Shown here: positions 27,747-36,284 of the stretch, piece by piece
Numbering within the stretch: position 1 is the stretch's first letter
Layout of the letters: each line of letters begins with the position of its first letter
NCBI GenBank assembly: GCA_016713825.1
Contig: JADJOJ010000007.1
Location: 248,001-312,000 of the forward strand
Direction: 5' to 3'
Source of the DNA: Candidatus Leptofilum gracile
GTDB taxonomy: Bacteria > Chloroflexota > Anaerolineae > Promineifilales > Promineifilaceae
DNA: 64,000 nucleotides
The notes under the pieces: generated by a model
What the model saw: the letters and a program-made list of their open reading frames with translations, nothing else
The model's database searches: none
What the model was told of the DNA's origin: nothing
Program-made: the position numbers and the translations under genes

Positions 27747-29948
27747 TTAGGCACTATCCATCAAGTTTTCGTTTAGGTAGCGCGTCAGCAGGCCATATAG
27801 GTGGCGCGTGGTGTTTTTGCCTTCTTTGATGCCGTGGGCGCGGTTGGGGTAGGCCATCATGTCGAACGGTTTGTTGTGTTCGATCAGCTTGTTGAGCACC
27901 GCTTCGGCCGATTGGTAATGCACGTTGTCGTCGGCGGTGCCGTGGATGATGAGCAGCTTGCCCTGAAGCTGGTGGGCAAAGTTGATGGGGGAACCATCGC
28001 GGAAGCCTGCTTCGTTGTCGTCGGGCAGGCCCATGTACCGCTCCTGGTAGATGGTGTCGTAAAAGCGCTGGTCGCTGACGGCGGCGATGGCGATGCCGGT
28101 TTTGTAGATGTCGCCGTGTTTGAACATGAGGTTGAGCGTCATCGAGCCGCCGCCGCTCCAGCCCCAGACACCGACGCGCTCCGGGTCGATGTAGCTGTGG
28201 TTGGCGATGATTTTCTGGGCCGCTTCAGCTTGATCGGCCGTGGCCAGGATGCCAATTTGGCGGTAGACCGATTTGCGCCAGGCGCGGCCACGCGGGGCGG
28301 GCGTACCGCGATTGTCCAGGCTGATGACGATGAAGCCTTGCTGGGCCAGCATCATGTGCCACAGCAGTTGGTTCCCGCCCCAGCGATCCACCACGGTTTG
28401 CCCGGCGGGTTCGCCGTAGACGTAGAAGAGCAGCGGGTATTTTTGGCTGGGATCAAAATCGGGCGGGGTGAGCCGCCAGCCGTCCAGCACGGTGCCATCG
28501 TCCAGGGTAATTTGGAAGAAGTCGAGGCTGGGTTGGTTTACGGCCGTTACCCTCCCCCCCAACTTCTCATTCCCCTGCAATACCCGAATCTGCTGGTGAT
28601 CTGGCAAGGAAATGAGCGAGACGACAGGAGGTTGGTTGCAGGCGGAGTAGGTATGGAAGGCGTGCTGACCGTCGGGCGAAATGTCGTAGCTGTGGCTGCC
28701 GGGCAGGTGGGCGGGGGTGAGGCGCTGCACGGCCGTATCCCCATCAAGCGATGTCGTGTAAAGATAGCGCTGGGTGGGGTTGTCTGGCGAGGCAATGAAG
28801 TAGAGACGGCCGTCTCCCTCCACCACCTTCTCCACCGAGACCACATCAAACGCGGCAGGCGTCAGCGGCGTTTGCTGCTGCCCATCCCGGCCGATGCGAA
28901 AAATCTGCCGCCAGCCGTTGCGGTCGCTGACCCAGGTAAACGATTGGCCGTCGTCCAGCCAATGCAGGTCGTCGGTGCGCACATCGATCCAGGCGTCGTC
29001 GGTTTCGGTGTGAACGGCCGTTACCGACCCATCCGCCACGTTACCCAGCCAAACGATATTTTTGTTTTGCAGCCGGTTGAGCTGCTGGATAACCACCTGC
29101 TCGCTGCTGTTGGCCCATTCCATCTTGGGCACGTACTGCTGGCGCGGATCGCCCGGCAAGGCAAACCAGGTGGTGCGGCCCCCCGTCGCGGCCACCACGC
29201 CGACGCGGCAGGCAGAATTGGTGGTGCCCACTTTGGGGTACGGTAGGGGAATCAGCTTGGGGTAGAGGCTGTCGGTGTTGTTGATGAGGTAAAAGGTTTC
29301 GATGCCGTCGGTGTTGAACTGCCAGTAGGCAATGGAACGGCCGTCTTCGCTCCACCGGAACCCATCCCGCAGATGAAATTCCTCCTCGTACACCCAATCG
29401 GAGGTGCCGTTGATGATGTGGCCGCCGCCATCCTGGGTGAGCTGGGTGATGCTGCCGCTGGGCAATGCTTCCACGTAAATATTTTGCTGGCAGACGTAGG
29501 CGACGGCGTTGCCGTTTGGTGCGAATTTGGCAAACATCAGGCTGGCTTCGGGCAAGCCTTGGCCGAGCTGATGCAAGGTGCCGTCGGCCAAATTCAGCAC
29601 CCAATAATCGCCGCGCGTGTTTTGCCGCCAGACGCGCTGGCTGTTGGTGTAGATGAGCAGCCGCTGCTTGTCGGGCGACCAGTCGTAATTTTGCAGGATG
29701 AGCGGTTTTTCGGCGTTGGGCGGGGTGAGCAGCGCCGTCGTCACCAGCAATGTGCGCTCACCAGAGGCGATGTCGTAGCGCACCAGCTCTTTCAGTTTGC
29801 TGTCTTCATCTCCCGACTGGTTTTCTACGGTTTCCAGCGTGGTGTAGCCACTGCCATCGTCCAGCCAGCGGGCGGGGCCAAACGTTTCGGCCTTAAAATC
29901 ATCGGAACTAAAAATGCGATCAAGGGTGAGTTGGGTTTTATCTGTCAT
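27747..29948 (-). CDS. S9 family prolyl oligopeptidase / dipeptidyl peptidase IV-like serine peptidase
   Basis: The 733-residue protein has an N-terminal eight-bladed propeller-like region (about 40-480) with SDWVYEEEF, the DPP IV glutamate motif that binds the peptide N-terminus. The C-terminal alpha/beta hydrolase (about 490-733) shows GWSGGG with the catalytic serine near residue 595, the aspartate in HGTADDNVH near 669 and the histidine in NRAHGI near 703. No signal peptide is seen from the chosen start. I start at 29948 rather than 30143 because TATAAT lies exactly six bases upstream of this ATG and the extension lacks homology-like features. It is convergent with the giant gene. Confidence 0.88.
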   Translation of the reverse strand: MTDKTQLTLDRIFSSDDFKAETFGPARWLDDGSGYTTLETVENQSGDEDSKLKELVRYDIASGERTLLVTTALLTPPNAEKPLILQNYDWSPDKQRLLIYTNSQRVWRQNTRGDYWVLNLADGTLHQLGQGLPEASLMFAKFAPNGNAVAYVCQQNIYVEALPSGSITQLTQDGGGHIINGTSDWVYEEEFHLRDGFRWSEDGRSIAYWQFNTDGIETFYLINNTDSLYPKLIPLPYPKVGTTNSACRVGVVAATGGRTTWFALPGDPRQQYVPKMEWANSSEQVVIQQLNRLQNKNIVWLGNVADGSVTAVHTETDDAWIDVRTDDLHWLDDGQSFTWVSDRNGWRQIFRIGRDGQQQTPLTPAAFDVVSVEKVVEGDGRLYFIASPDNPTQRYLYTTSLDGDTAVQRLTPAHLPGSHSYDISPDGQHAFHTYSACNQPPVVSLISLPDHQQIRVLQGNEKLGGRVTAVNQPSLDFFQITLDDGTVLDGWRLTPPDFDPSQKYPLLFYVYGEPAGQTVVDRWGGNQLLWHMMLAQQGFIVISLDNRGTPAPRGRAWRKSVYRQIGILATADQAEAAQKIIANHSYIDPERVGVWGWSGGGSMTLNLMFKHGDIYKTGIAIAAVSDQRFYDTIYQERYMGLPDDNEAGFRDGSPINFAHQLQGKLLIIHGTADDNVHYQSAEAVLNKLIEHNKPFDMMAYPNRAHGIKEGKNTTRHLYGLLTRYLNENLMDSA

Positions 29949-29954
29949 CACCAA

Positions 29955-29960
29955 ATTATA
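29955..29960 (-). promoter_or_regulatory. Candidate -10 box (TATAAT) for a leaderless S9 peptidase transcript
   Basis: TATAAT on the minus strand ends six bases before the ATG at 29948, placing the expected transcription start at the start codon. No Shine-Dalgarno site is present. No good -35 is seen. Confidence 0.4.
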
Positions 29961-30046
29961 GGCAGTTCCCCTGGCAGGGGCGAGGCGGTGGCGCATGATC
30001 TTGGCTAAAACAGACAAGCAACCAGGGCCGATTTGAAGGTAATGGT

Positions 30047-30074
30047 TTGGGGAAACGGCCGTTTCTGCTATCAT
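30047..30074 (+). promoter_or_regulatory. Candidate promoter for the M23/SH3 protein with ACGGCCGT in the spacer
   Basis: TTGGGG, a 16-base spacer and TATCAT. The spacer contains the 14-bp perfect palindrome GAAACGGCCGTTTC (30052-30065), which would be well placed as an operator. A repeat with ATCCGCGG words and a good AGGAGA site lie between this and the ATG at 30200. Confidence 0.35.
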
Positions 30075-30199
30075 AACCCTGCCTGCCAAAACTCGTTCAA
30101 CAACCGTCGTTGACCACCATGAAAAATCAGCAGATTGTCGCAAATTGCGTCCAGATTTAATCCGCGTTCATCCGCGGCCAATTTTCACAGGAGAAGCCC

Positions 30200-32371
30200 A
30201 TGCCCGTTACCCAGCCTGAGCCCATTCAACACACCATCCACCTGCTGCCGCAAAACACCTCCCTCACCGAACTAGACCAGGTGGTCACCCTGCTGCACCC
30301 CAACCGCTCTGCCTTCACCTACAGCGCCGATGCCGCCCAGGCCGTGGCCCACGCGGGCAATGACGCCAGCATTGTTACCTGCTGGGCCGGGGAGCGGTGG
30401 AACGGCGACATTTTTGCCTGGCTGCACCAGCGCGGCATTCGCACCCAGGCGCGTAATTTCGACGGCAGCACTGTAGTGGGGCACATCAGCCAGCCAGGAC
30501 CGCGCACCGCACCAGACCGCATCCCGCACACCATTCACCTGCTGCCCCAAGACACCACCTTGCCCGAACTCAAGCAGGTCACGGCCGAATTACACCCCAC
30601 CCTCTCCGCCTTTACCTACTCCGCCGACGCCGCCCATGCCCTCATGTTTGCCGGGGATGACAACAGCAAGGTGGTTGTCTGGTCTGGCGAGCGCTGGAGC
30701 GGCGACATTTTTGCCTGGCTCAAGGCGCGGGGCATTCGGTTCGAGGCGCAGCGGTTTGTGGTGCCAGAAACGATCAACAGCGGCGGCTTCATCTTCACCC
30801 ATTGGCCGACGGAGCGCAAAAGCATCAGCCAAAAGTTCCTGCAAAACCCACAAAATTACGAAAGTCCGCTCATTGGGCACGATGGCGTGGACATTGTGGC
30901 CCCGTTTGGCTCCAAGATTTTTGCTGTGGCCGACGGCACGGTGATTAAGGTGCGGGATGTGGGCGAGGGGCATAATTATGGAACGGCCGTTTACCTGCGA
31001 CACACCGACGGCTACCGCACCACCTACGCCCACCTCAAAAGCACCGACCTCAAAGTAGGCAACTTCGTGCGCGGCGGCCAGCTCATCGGCTTGGCCGACA
31101 GCACCGGCAACGTCTGGCCCAAACCAACCGCCACCGAACCCCACCTGGGCAGCCACCTGCACCTCAGCCTCTACCTGGACGGCGCTTCCCAGCGCAAAGA
31201 AACGCCCCAGCCGTTCGACCTCATCGACCCGGAACCGTTCCTCATTCATTTGCAAGATGGCTGGGACTCGCCCACGGGCGAACTGGTTTCCGGCTGGGCC
31301 TTCGCCAGCAGCATCGAGAAAAAAGGGATGGTAGCCAAAGTGCAAACCGGCTTCATCAACTTGCGCGCCGCGCCCGGCTCCTTCCAAGAAAAGCTGGGGC
31401 GCGTTAAAAATGGCACCGTCATGCGGCTGCTGGGCAACCGCAACCAGGATTATTACCCGGTGGCCGTGCCCAAAGAGGCGGTTCGGCGGGTGGATACCGA
31501 AGTAACCTTCGGCATGCACAACGAAGACGGCGCAGAGTGGATGCGGCGCAACGGCATGACCGGCTGGGCAGTCCACGCCATCGCCCTGGGCACCAACCCC
31601 GCCCCGCAAGAGATGACCCGCTTTGAACAGGCAGGCATCAAAATGCTCGTTCGGCTCAACTACGGCTTTCACCCACAAGGCAACCAGCCCAAAGCCAATT
31701 CGCCCGAGTACCAAAAATACCTGGATGCCTGCGTCGAAACGATGCGGCGCAGCAAAGGGGTCTGGGGCTTCATCTTTGGCAACGAAACCAACAATCCCCA
31801 AGAGTTCCCTGGCGGGGTAAATGGCGAAAAGATCAAGCCAGAGCAGTACGCCGTGGCCTACAATGACGTCTGGCAGCGCAAGCCAGACGGGGTGCGGCTG
31901 GGCGTGCAGGCCGTTGACCCCTACTTTGGCCCCGGCAGCGACAGCCGCGACTATTGGCAACGCGTGCTCAACAACCTCACCGGCACCGACTTCATCACCG
32001 TGCACCCAAAAACGCAAGACAGCAACCCCAACAACGTAGACAGCGACGCCAAATTCAGCGACGATCCGCTGCGCTGGCAATTTTTGCATCTAAAATCGTA
32101 CCAGCCACTGCTGGACGTGGTGCCCGAACGGTTCTGGACGCTGCCCGTCATCGCCACGGAGGTGAATCCGCAGCGGCACAACAACAACCAGACGCTGGGC
32201 TGGCAGGAAAACCAGGGAGCCGAATGGGTGCGCCGCGCCGCCGCCCACTTCCGCGCCTACAACGAAGAAGCGCTCATCCCCGTCAACGGCGTCATCTTCT
32301 ACCGCTTCACCGCCGACGATTGGGAACTGCACAACAAGCCATCCATTCTGGATGCAATCAAAAATGCATAA
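30200..32371 (+). CDS. Multidomain cell-wall-hydrolase-like protein: duplicated N-terminal domain, M23 peptidase, SH3, glycosidase-like barrel
   Basis: The 723-residue protein has an internal duplication: residues about 9-87 and 108-186 share HTIHLLP, SAFTYSADAA, GERW and GDIFAWL. Next is an M23 (LytM) endopeptidase domain (about 225-330) with the zinc ligands in HDGVD and HLHL. An SH3b-like segment (about 385-435) has VQTGFINLRAAPGS. The C-terminal part (about 440-720) resembles a TIM-barrel glycosidase, with GFIFGNETNNP placing a glutamate after asparagine as in GH clan A acid/base motifs and a later ATEVNPQ. There is no obvious signal peptide, which is odd for a peptidoglycan hydrolase. 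The AGGAGA site supports this start. Cell-wall or carbohydrate processing is likely. Confidence 0.75.
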   Translation: MPVTQPEPIQHTIHLLPQNTSLTELDQVVTLLHPNRSAFTYSADAAQAVAHAGNDASIVTCWAGERWNGDIFAWLHQRGIRTQARNFDGSTVVGHISQPGPRTAPDRIPHTIHLLPQDTTLPELKQVTAELHPTLSAFTYSADAAHALMFAGDDNSKVVVWSGERWSGDIFAWLKARGIRFEAQRFVVPETINSGGFIFTHWPTERKSISQKFLQNPQNYESPLIGHDGVDIVAPFGSKIFAVADGTVIKVRDVGEGHNYGTAVYLRHTDGYRTTYAHLKSTDLKVGNFVRGGQLIGLADSTGNVWPKPTATEPHLGSHLHLSLYLDGASQRKETPQPFDLIDPEPFLIHLQDGWDSPTGELVSGWAFASSIEKKGMVAKVQTGFINLRAAPGSFQEKLGRVKNGTVMRLLGNRNQDYYPVAVPKEAVRRVDTEVTFGMHNEDGAEWMRRNGMTGWAVHAIALGTNPAPQEMTRFEQAGIKMLVRLNYGFHPQGNQPKANSPEYQKYLDACVETMRRSKGVWGFIFGNETNNPQEFPGGVNGEKIKPEQYAVAYNDVWQRKPDGVRLGVQAVDPYFGPGSDSRDYWQRVLNNLTGTDFITVHPKTQDSNPNNVDSDAKFSDDPLRWQFLHLKSYQPLLDVVPERFWTLPVIATEVNPQRHNNNQTLGWQENQGAEWVRRAAAHFRAYNEEALIPVNGVIFYRFTADDWELHNKPSILDAIKNA

Positions 32372-32374
32372 AAA

Positions 32375-32435
32375 AGATGGGAGATTGGAGATTGGAGATG
32401 GGGGATTGGCCAAACGCCCATCTCTCATCTCCCCC
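32375..32435 (+). repeat. Stop-proximal inverted repeat (GGAGATTGGAGA words)
   Basis: Left arm of repeated GGAGATT words, right arm CCCATCTCTCATCTCCCC. It begins a few bases after the TAA stop of the M23 gene. Similar in wording to the repeats at 27611 and 59169. Confidence 0.6.
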
Positions 32436-32525
32436 TCTTCCCCCAACCCTCAAAATCCTTTATCATGTATTCGATCTTGCTTTAAAAAATTTATCCCTCA
32501 AACCGTCACAAGCTCAGCGGAGCGC

Positions 32526-32558
32526 AGAATACAAACGTTTGGAAAATTTTTGTATTCT
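32526..32558 (+). promoter_or_regulatory. Perfect 10-bp inverted repeat upstream of the second SPFH pair
   Basis: AGAATACAAA and TTTGTATTCT are separated by 13 bases and lie 48 bases before the ATG at 32607. It could be an operator or an RNA hairpin; there is no T-tract beyond the arm. Confidence 0.4.
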
Positions 32559-32606
32559 CATTTCGCAATGTAGGGGCTGTGGCCAAAATAACAGGAGAGT
32601 TATTGC

Positions 32607-33611
32607 ATGAACATGGGAGTAATTATTCCCGGCTTTATCCTGGGCTTTCTCGGCTGGTTTTTCCTGCGCTACGTCATTTTTGGCTTCTACACGGTAGACC
32701 AAAATGAACGCGCTGTAAAAACAAGATTCGGCCGTGCTGTCCGCCTGGGCAAAGGCACCACCCTCGACGATCCCATCGCTGAATCCCTCAACGAAAAAGA
32801 TAAAGAACGGTACATCTACCCGCTGGTGCAGGTCATCAAGCCCGGCGGGCCATACTTCCGCTGGCCGTGGGAGAAAGTGCACAAAATCTCTGTCGCCACA
32901 GAAACCATCAACATGGCGCTGGATTTAGAAACGCCCACCGCCAACCACAACGGCACCGAACTGGATGCCGTCACCAAGGATCAGCTCAACATTGGCTTGA
33001 GCGGGCAGATTCGATACCAGCCCAGCGAGCGCAACCTGTACGCCTATCTTTTTGGCGTTAAAAATCCGGTGGTACACGTGATGGGCTACTTTATTGCCAT
33101 CTTGCGCCAGCGCATTGCCAGCTTTGAATCCCAGGAAAATTTGCTGGAAGTTGAAGAAAACGATGTGGAGCTGGACGCCGGCCTGATGGGCGGCGTATCT
33201 ATCAACGATTTGCGGAAAAATCTGAACGAGATCAACACCTTCATGGAGCAGGAATGTGCTTCGGCGGCCGCTCGCTACGGCGTCGATTTGGATGCCTCGC
33301 TCATCACTGGCATCGACCCGCCGCAGGAAGTGGAATCGGCCCTGGCGGCGATTAACACAGCGCACAACGAAGTTTCTTCGGACATCAGCCTGGCCAAAGC
33401 GCAGGCAGACCAGACCATTGTGCAGTCTAAACGAGCCGTGGAAATTGAAACGCTGCGGGCGCAGGCGGAAGTTGAGCCGCTCAATTCGCTGGCGGAGCAG
33501 CTGGCCTTAATTAAGAAAAATGGCCCGGAGGCGCTGCAAGCGTATCTGCGCAACGTGCGGCTTTCGCTCTTTACCAAGGCGGAAAACATTATTCTGGAGG
33601 TGGAAAAATGA
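32607..33611 (+). CDS. SPFH/band 7 domain protein (prohibitin/stomatin-like), first of second pair
   Basis: The 334-residue protein has one N-terminal membrane span (about 5-27) followed directly by an SPFH domain (about 28-230), beginning FYTVDQNERAVKTRFGRAV. The C-terminal helix has KRAVEIETLRAQAEVEPLNSLAEQL, typical of stomatin/prohibitin coiled coils. An ACAGGAGAG site eight bases before the ATG supports the start. It overlaps the next SPFH gene by four bases, so the two are translated together, as in the unrelated-in-detail pair at 8187-10825. Confidence 0.85.
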   Translation: MNMGVIIPGFILGFLGWFFLRYVIFGFYTVDQNERAVKTRFGRAVRLGKGTTLDDPIAESLNEKDKERYIYPLVQVIKPGGPYFRWPWEKVHKISVATETINMALDLETPTANHNGTELDAVTKDQLNIGLSGQIRYQPSERNLYAYLFGVKNPVVHVMGYFIAILRQRIASFESQENLLEVEENDVELDAGLMGGVSINDLRKNLNEINTFMEQECASAAARYGVDLDASLITGIDPPQEVESALAAINTAHNEVSSDISLAKAQADQTIVQSKRAVEIETLRAQAEVEPLNSLAEQLALIKKNGPEALQAYLRNVRLSLFTKAENIILEVEK

Positions 33612-34525
33612 GCGAATTGCTACTGATTTTCCCCGCTGCGTTTGGCTTTTTTATGTTCTTTTTGATTGCGGAACCGATTTTCCGCTTTTTCTTGCGGCTG
33701 TTTGGTGTGTATGCCATTGTGAAGGAAGGCACAGCGCACGTGTACACCTTGTTTGGCAATGTGGTGGGCGTGCTGGAAGAGCCGGGGCTGTACTTCCTCT
33801 GGCTCAAGATGGGGCCAAGCGCCTTGCTGGTGAACACGCTGGGCAAGCGGCACGTGTTGGACATGCGCCTGGACCAGCGCTATCTGCGCAGCCTGCCAGT
33901 CAATTCTGAAGAAGGTGCGCCGATGGGGATTGGCGTCTGGTATGAAATGCAGGTCAGCAATCCGGTGGCCTACCTGTTTAAAAACAGCGATCCGGCTGGC
34001 TCGTTGGCGGCGAACGTGAGCAACGCGACGGTGCGCACGCTGAGCAACATGCCGCTGGATGGCATGTTGGAAACGCGCCACACGATGAGCCGCGCCGTCC
34101 GGGCGGAAGTGTCGCCAAAATCGGAGGAGTGGGGCTACCGGTTGGGTTCGGTTTACATTCGCAAGGTGCATTTCCGGGACCGGGCGATGATTCAGCAGAT
34201 TGAGGAGAAGGTGGTGAACCGGCTGCGGCAGGTGACGTCGGCGATTCGGCAGGATGGCACGAACCGGGTGAGCATCATCACCAATTCGGCCGAGCGGCGG
34301 GCGGCGATTGAGTTTGCCAAGGCCAAGGCGATGCGGCCGCAAATTGTGGGCAAGGCGCTGAGCGAAATTAATTCCGACCCGGAAGTGGCGCAAGCGATGT
34401 TTGAGATTCTGGAAACAGAAAATATGCTCAAGGATAAGACGCGCATCACGATGATTCCCAGGGGCAACGACATTATGCGGCAGATGATGGGGGCGGAGAC
34501 GGCGCTGTACGAGGCGGACGAGTAG
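33608..34525 (+). CDS. SPFH/band 7 domain protein, second of second pair
   Basis: The 305-residue protein has one N-terminal membrane span (about 5-28) and an SPFH domain (about 35-230) starting GVYAIVKEGTAHVYTLFGNVVGV. The segment EEWGYRLGSVYIRKVHF and the helix with NSAERRAAIEFAKAKAMRPQIVGKALSEI fit the family. Its start overlaps the stop of the preceding SPFH gene (ATGA). Codon use shows a higher G content in third positions than upstream genes, which may only be local variation. A REP element begins seven bases after the stop. Confidence 0.82.
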   Translation: MSELLLIFPAAFGFFMFFLIAEPIFRFFLRLFGVYAIVKEGTAHVYTLFGNVVGVLEEPGLYFLWLKMGPSALLVNTLGKRHVLDMRLDQRYLRSLPVNSEEGAPMGIGVWYEMQVSNPVAYLFKNSDPAGSLAANVSNATVRTLSNMPLDGMLETRHTMSRAVRAEVSPKSEEWGYRLGSVYIRKVHFRDRAMIQQIEEKVVNRLRQVTSAIRQDGTNRVSIITNSAERRAAIEFAKAKAMRPQIVGKALSEINSDPEVAQAMFEILETENMLKDKTRITMIPRGNDIMRQMMGAETALYEADE

Positions 34526-34531
34526 TGGTTC

Positions 34532-34707
34532 AGACCTGACAGGTTTACTGCCTAAATTTTTGGCAGAGATCATTTGCTATACTCACTGCCTGGATGGCAA
34601 AGTTGGTTCGAGAGACCTGACAGGTTTACTGCCTAAATTTTTGGTAAAGATCATTTGCTATACTCACTGCCTGGATAGCAAAGTTCGTTCGTAAACCTGT
34701 CAGGTCT
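34532..34707 (+). repeat. REP composite element E1 (three REP copies with promoter-like motif)
   Basis: REP cores AGACCTGACAGGTTT at 34532 and 34613 and the inverse AAACCTGTCAGGTCT at 34693. The two roughly 80-base units share the words TTTGCTATACTCACTGCC. Extended -10 motifs TGCTATACT lie at 34575-34583 and 34656-34664. It fills the gap between the SPFH gene and the DUF1905 gene. Confidence 0.85.
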
Positions 34708-34720
34708 AGCAGCACACTTT

Positions 34721-35005
34721 ATGGATATTCAATTTAGCGGAATTATCTTTCAATGGCGGGGGCCGTCGCCTTACTTTTTTGTGGCGGTTCCGGTAGAGGA
34801 GAGTGATTATTTGAAGTCGATCTCCGCTGCAGTGACGTATGGCTGGGGGGTGATTCCGGTGACGGCGCAGGTGGGTGAGACGGTGTGGACGACGTCGTTG
34901 ATCCCGAAAGACGGCCGTTACCTCCTCCCGCTCAAAGATAAAGTACGAAACGCCGAAGGGCTGCAAGATGGTGATGAAATTTTTGTACAGCTCGCGGTGC
35001 GCTAA
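34721..35005 (+). CDS. DUF1905-like small protein
   Basis: The 94-residue protein matches the pattern I recall for DUF1905: an N-terminal IIFQWRGPSPYFFVAVP strand pair, YGWGVIPVTAQVG, W-TSL-P, DGRYLLPLKDKVRNAEGL and GDEIFVQL. The family forms small beta-barrels of unknown function. It has no clear ribosome-binding site and lies 13 bases after a REP element, so translation initiation may depend on the repeat-derived leader. It is three bases upstream of the next gene, probably co-expressed. Confidence 0.75.
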   Translation: MDIQFSGIIFQWRGPSPYFFVAVPVEESDYLKSISAAVTYGWGVIPVTAQVGETVWTTSLIPKDGRYLLPLKDKVRNAEGLQDGDEIFVQLAVR

Positions 35006-35008
35006 ACC

Positions 35009-35680
35009 ATGTCAGACAATCCCCTGACCCCCACCCAACTCTTTTTGCAGCAGCATTGCCCCGACACGGCCAATCTAGCCGAATGGTTAAACTATCTAGA
35101 AGGGCAGGTGATGGTCAACCCACGGCCCATCCTGCACGGTTTGCAGGCGCTGGAAGCGATTTTGGCCCAAGCGTGGCCCCACGGCACGCTGTTGCAGTTG
35201 GTAACGGAAGCGGCGCAAATTCCACTGGACAGCCATTCGGAGGAAGCGACAAAAATGTGGTTAACCTGGCTGGTAGCCCAGCTGCGCCGGGAAATTGAGG
35301 AAAATCTGCTGCCGTTTCAGCCGCTGCGGGCGCAGCTGCGGCGCGTGGTGGCTCCGACCGATGGGCGTTTGCTGCAAGATTTATGGCTGTACCCGGCGGA
35401 CGGGCGGTTTCCGGAATTTGGGCAGGCGGTGTGGACGCGGCAGCATCTGTTCTATGCAGCATTTATGGGGGAGTGGAACGGCCGTACCTGCCCCAACTGC
35501 CAGACCGACAGCATCAAAGCAGAACAGACAACCCGATATGCCGGGGAAAAAAGCAACACGCCATACAATACCAGCATCTTCTACGACAAGCTTACCATTT
35601 ACCTGTGCACCCACTGCCAGCTAGGCTGGACCGAACACACGGGCAACAAGACATACACCGAAGTGGATTTTCCCCGATAA
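35009..35680 (+). CDS. Uncharacterised protein with C-terminal zinc-ribbon-like CxxC pair
   Basis: I do not recognise this 223-residue protein. The first 150 residues look helical and leucine/alanine-rich. The C-terminal 65 residues contain CPNCQTD and, about 45 residues later, CTHCQLGW, which could form one zinc-ribbon site. It starts three bases after the DUF1905 gene and likely shares its transcript. There are no membrane segments or signal peptide. A nucleic-acid or protein-binding role is possible, but nothing more can be said. Confidence 0.6.
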   Translation: MSDNPLTPTQLFLQQHCPDTANLAEWLNYLEGQVMVNPRPILHGLQALEAILAQAWPHGTLLQLVTEAAQIPLDSHSEEATKMWLTWLVAQLRREIEENLLPFQPLRAQLRRVVAPTDGRLLQDLWLYPADGRFPEFGQAVWTRQHLFYAAFMGEWNGRTCPNCQTDSIKAEQTTRYAGEKSNTPYNTSIFYDKLTIYLCTHCQLGWTEHTGNKTYTEVDFPR

Positions 35681-35960
35681 ATTGCTGGAGTAACGCGCTG
35701 GTTAACGTTTACGAAAAATTCAACATGTCGCGGCGCGGCACCACGATGAATGAAAACTCGCAGTTTCAGGACAAACTTCATGAGCGCAGGCTCAACACCA
35801 TGAATAAAAAGGACACAGATTGACACAGATTTTAATCCGTGTAAATCCGCGTAATCCGCGGCCTATTTTCAGAAGAGCCGACATGAGCGCAAGCTCAACA
35901 CCATGAATGAAAATCGTAGGTCGGATTGGCAATCCGACCCACATTTACGAAGGAGGTTTT
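35681..35960 (+). repeat. 280-bp intergenic repeat mosaic
   Basis: There is no gene here. It holds a direct repeat ATGAGCGCNNGCTCAACACC at 35780 and 35883, each with a small internal hairpin (GAGC/GCTC). Between them is an ATCCGTG/ATCCGCGG word repeat (35826-35868) related to those near 3290 and 30165. At 35923-35957 is an inverted repeat (GTCGGATTG/CAATCCGAC) followed by CCCACATTTACGAAGGAGG, of which a reverse copy exists at 11153. The GGAGG serves as ribosome-binding site of the next gene. Confidence 0.6.
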
Positions 35961-36128
35961 ATGAATTTATCAAGGCTTAACTCTGGCACCATTGCAATCT
36001 TGATCGCTGCTTTGCTGGTGGGTGCGGTTGGTTTTTATACCGAAAACAACGGCTTTTTGGTAGCCGGAGCCATTTTTCTGGTTGTGGGGCTAATTTCGGC
36101 CGTCAACCAACTGCGCAGCAGCCGTTAA
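35961..36128 (+). CDS. Small two-span membrane protein (55 residues)
   Basis: The 55-residue product MNLSRLNSG... has two hydrophobic stretches (about 9-28 and 32-48) separated by YTENNG, and ends in a charged tail RSSR. The strong AAGGAGG site seven bases before this ATG decides the start. That site belongs to a repeat shared with 11153. It resembles other tiny integral membrane proteins of unknown function. A REP element follows the stop within about ten bases. Confidence 0.65.
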   Translation: MNLSRLNSGTIAILIAALLVGAVGFYTENNGFLVAGAIFLVVGLISAVNQLRSSR

Positions 36129-36133
36129 CCCAA

Positions 36134-36253
36134 ACCCAGACAGGTTTTCTGCGGATAGAGACCTGACAGGTTTTCTGCCGAACTTTTTGGCATAGATCAT
36201 TTGCTATACTCACTACCTTGTTGGCAAAGTTCGTTCGTAAACCTGTCAGGTCT
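36134..36253 (+). repeat. REP composite element E2
   Basis: A degenerate REP at 36134, REP AGACCTGACAGGTTT at 36159 and inverse REP at 36239, with extended -10 TGCTATACT ending at 36210. It lies between two small membrane-protein genes. Confidence 0.8.
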
Positions 36254-36284
36254 GGAAGGCAACTTGTTTTCAATGGAGATTCAC

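Noticed and set aside
27801..29246. 481-codon plus-strand open frame opposite the S9 peptidase gene
   Set aside because: The minus strand encodes a complete S9 peptidase with catalytic residues; the opposite frame has no domain and is a codon-bias shadow.
35383..35823. 146-codon plus-strand open frame overlapping the zinc-ribbon-like gene and downstream repeats
   Set aside because: It runs out of frame through the better-supported 35009-35680 gene into repeat DNA and has no recognisable features.
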